A DNA stretch of 5,714 bases, taken from Suilimivivens sp964571145. GTDB taxonomy: Bacteria; Bacillota; Clostridia; Lachnospirales; Lachnospiraceae. Under the pieces are notes generated by a model that saw only the letters and a program-made list of their open reading frames with translations, had not been told where the DNA came from and searched no databases. The DNA is taken from contig CAZNAP010000137.1 in NCBI GenBank assembly GCA_964571145.1, forward strand, positions 1 through 5,714. Reading direction: 5' to 3'. How positions within the stretch are numbered: position 1 is the stretch's first letter; every line of letters starts with the position of its first letter. Below, piece after piece: positions 5,705 through 5,714 of this stretch. A program made the position numbers and the translations under genes.

Positions 5705-5714
5705 TGACTTAACT

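Overview
The window looks like chromosomal DNA from a low-to-mid GC Gram-positive anaerobe of the Clostridia, possibly Lachnospirales. The grounds are moderately AT-rich DNA, strong purine-rich ribosome binding sites, compact hairpin-plus-T-run terminators, and protein types common in that group (WG-repeat protein, secreted VanW-domain protein). This is inference from style; no marker gene fixes the taxon.

Layout, left to right. Positions 1-251 are non-coding, with an extended -10 promoter and a possible 13-codon leader ORF. Positions 252-2387 (+) encode a membrane-anchored, extracytoplasmic WG-repeat protein. A perfect hairpin with T-runs on both strands (2386-2417) terminates it and the convergent gene. 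Positions 2438-3595 (-) encode a secreted VanW-domain protein. Positions 3719-4945 (-) encode a 12-helix MFS transporter with its own promoter and an imperfect palindrome in its leader. Positions 5164-5436 (-) encode a small XRE/HigA-like DNA-binding protein, with a clear terminator downstream and a promoter containing a perfect palindromic operator. Positions 5437-5714 hold that promoter, a second inverted repeat, and a good rightward promoter at the very edge that must serve a gene beyond the window.

How the genes relate. The three minus-strand genes (xre, MFS, vanW) run in the same direction. xre is separated from MFS by a terminator and a new promoter. MFS and vanW are 123 bp apart without a strong terminator, so read-through from MFS into vanW is possible. 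The WG-repeat and VanW proteins are both predicted to act outside the membrane, but nothing in the sequence shows that they work together. No mobile element, CRISPR array, tRNA or rRNA is visible. The most unusual signals are in regulatory DNA: a 19-bp motif present in inverted orientation at both ends of the MFS gene, a TAGTTAC core in front of three genes, and palindromes in the xre control region. I see no convincing new multi-gene system.
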